From the NCBI RefSeq assembly GCF_002844595.1, contig NZ_PJNW01000016.1:94827-158826 (forward strand): 64,000 nt of DNA, in the 5' to 3' direction. Positions 63,085-64,000 of the stretch are shown here, piece by piece (positions within the stretch are counted from its first letter, which is position 1; each line of letters opens with the position of its first letter). The DNA is from Pleomorphomonas diazotrophica (GTDB lineage Bacteria; Pseudomonadota; Alphaproteobacteria; Rhizobiales; Pleomorphomonadaceae). Both the position numbers and the translations under genes were made by a program. The notes under the pieces were generated by a model, which saw only the letters and a program-made list of their open reading frames with translations, was not told the DNA's origin and searched no databases.

Positions 63085-64000
63085 ATGTCGGTTGGCCCGC
63101 GCAGCACATCGACGGTTCGTCTTTTGATCGTCGATGCGGACGTCTCGTCACGGCGGGTCGTGCGCAAGGCTCTTGAGGCACGCATCGCCCGGCCGATGCT
63201 GATCCTCGAGACGGCCGAGCATGATGCCGCGCGCGTCATGGCCGGCAAGCAAACCTTCGATGTCGTTGCCATCGACCTCGAGACCATCGGCGGCCCGGCG
63301 GCTTTCCGAGCTTTCACCGAGCAGCTCACGCCCACCACGGTCTATGCCATGGGCGACCCCACCGACGTGCAGGCGGCCGTTGCCTGCGTCCGGGCGGGTG
63401 CCGCAGACTTCATCGAAAAGCCGGTCGACGGTACCGCCTTCGCCCGCCGTGTGGAGCGTCAGTTTGTCGAGAGCATTGCCAACACGGTCGATGAAGCTGA
63501 TGGCTTGATCGGTTCCTCGCCGGCGACACGGGCACTGTCCGAACAGATCCTGCGCGTTGCGCCGTCGCTCGGGCCGGTCTTCATCTCCGGCGAGGCTGGC
63601 AGCGGCAAGTCGCTGGTGGCTCGTGCCGTTCATGGGCGGTCGCGCCGCCGCAACGGGCCGTTCGTAACGCTCGATTGCGCGCGAACTCCAGTCGATCGTC
63701 TGGTAGCCGACCTCTCCGAGCCGGACGGAGCGCTCGCCACGGCCGACGGCGGCACGCTGTTCCTTGATGAAGTGGGGCACCTTCCCGATCCCGCGCAGAT
63801 GGCCTTGATGCGTTTTCTCGATACTGGGGAGATCGCCGGTTTCGATGGTGGTCACCGCCTGTCGGTCCGCATCATCGCCTCGTCGCGGCGCCCGCTCGAC
63901 GACCTCAGTGGTCCCGCGGGCCTCCGGCAGGATCTCTATTTCCGCCTCAACGTGCTGACTCTGGCCGTACCGCCGCTCAGGGACCGGACCGAGGACATCC
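63085..64000 (+). CDS. AAA+ response regulator of the sigma-54 activator class, lacking GAFTGA (partial)
   Basis: At least 305 residues, cut by the window end. A receiver-like domain (about 11-125) has DAD at 17-19, Asp64 in VVAIDLE and FIEKPV (Lys112). The AAA+ domain has Walker A GEAGSGKS (169-176) and TADGGTLFLDEVGHLPDPAQ (Walker B at about 225-230), then RIIASSRRPL and DLYFRLNVLTLAVPPLRDR. Between CARTP and ADGGT only about 20 residues remain, so the ESELFGHEKGAFTGA segment is missing. That loop normally touches sigma-54. FlbD-like or TyrR-like regulators are the nearest concepts. ATG at 63085; the ribosome site is weak (AGGGAACG). Confidence 0.85.
   Translation, partial: MSVGPRSTSTVRLLIVDADVSSRRVVRKALEARIARPMLILETAEHDAARVMAGKQTFDVVAIDLETIGGPAAFRAFTEQLTPTTVYAMGDPTDVQAAVACVRAGAADFIEKPVDGTAFARRVERQFVESIANTVDEADGLIGSSPATRALSEQILRVAPSLGPVFISGEAGSGKSLVARAVHGRSRRRNGPFVTLDCARTPVDRLVADLSEPDGALATADGGTLFLDEVGHLPDPAQMALMRFLDTGEIAGFDGGHRLSVRIIASSRRPLDDLSGPAGLRQDLYFRLNVLTLAVPPLRDRTEDI

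Noticed and set aside
1-64000. CRISPR arrays, transposases, integrases, toxin-antitoxin or defence gene clusters.
   Set aside because: No regularly spaced direct repeats and no gene with these signatures were found on either strand.

Overview
The window is gene-dense, GC-rich chromosomal DNA of an alphaproteobacterium. It is most likely a member of the Hyphomicrobiales (Rhizobiales): it carries an adjacent ChvI/ChvG two-component pair followed by a short HprK, an EIIA and an HPr; an IalB-family protein; a TipF-like EAL protein; and several small conserved alphaproteobacterial families (DUF4170, DUF2093, DUF6101). Genus cannot be fixed from sequence alone. I see no rRNA, tRNA, transposase, integrase, phage gene or CRISPR array. 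Almost everything reads as core genome.

Layout. 0-4 kb: a HAD phosphatase, a secreted unknown, and a FliK-like / FlhB-C-like pair. 4-9.2 kb: the glycine cleavage operon gcvT-gcvH-gcvPA-(52-codon ORF)-gcvPB on the minus strand, behind a tandem glycine riboswitch. 9.3-13.4 kb: a lipoprotein, then ispH-thrB-rnhA-lipid kinase. 13.4-17 kb: a peroxiredoxin, a free-standing DsbD N-domain protein and a chemoreceptor. 17-23.4 kb: yqgE, purD, ubiA, DUF6101, pmbA, cysQ-like. 23.4-27 kb: a lipid A/Kdo group (DUF4170, acyltransferase, waaA, lpxK, DUF2093). 27-35.9 kb: MATE pump, TerC, HAD, tldD, ialB, a large degenerate GGDEF-EAL protein and a GNAT. 36-43 kb: M16 peptidase, thrC, patatin, tadA, rluB-like, rsmD, HugZ-like protein. 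43-47.8 kb: chvI-chvG-hprK-EIIA-HPr-GNAT. 47.9-54.2 kb: mutL, a sirtuin, a HAD protein, cheZ, cheY, ribF. 54.3-64 kb: a second chemoreceptor, ileS-lspA-lipoprotein, the TipF-like protein, a copper-chaperone-like protein, and an AAA+ response regulator cut by the window end.

How the genes work together. Glycine induces its own oxidation through the riboswitch. ChvG/ChvI and the phosphotransfer proteins form a regulatory block. waaA, lpxK and neighbours build Kdo-lipid A. cheY/cheZ, two MCPs, the TipF-like EAL protein, the FliK-like protein and possibly the terminal AAA+ regulator point to a motile cell whose motility genes are scattered. thrB and thrC lie about 26 kb apart, and pmbA and tldD about 7.5 kb apart.

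Most noteworthy: a 52-codon ORF fitted between gcvPA and gcvPB by ATGA overlaps on both sides; a sigma-54-activator-like AAA+ protein in which the GAFTGA loop is absent; two degenerate cyclic-di-GMP domain proteins; and paired palindromes between convergent genes that look like intergenic repeat elements. I did not find a convincing new defence or biosynthetic system.
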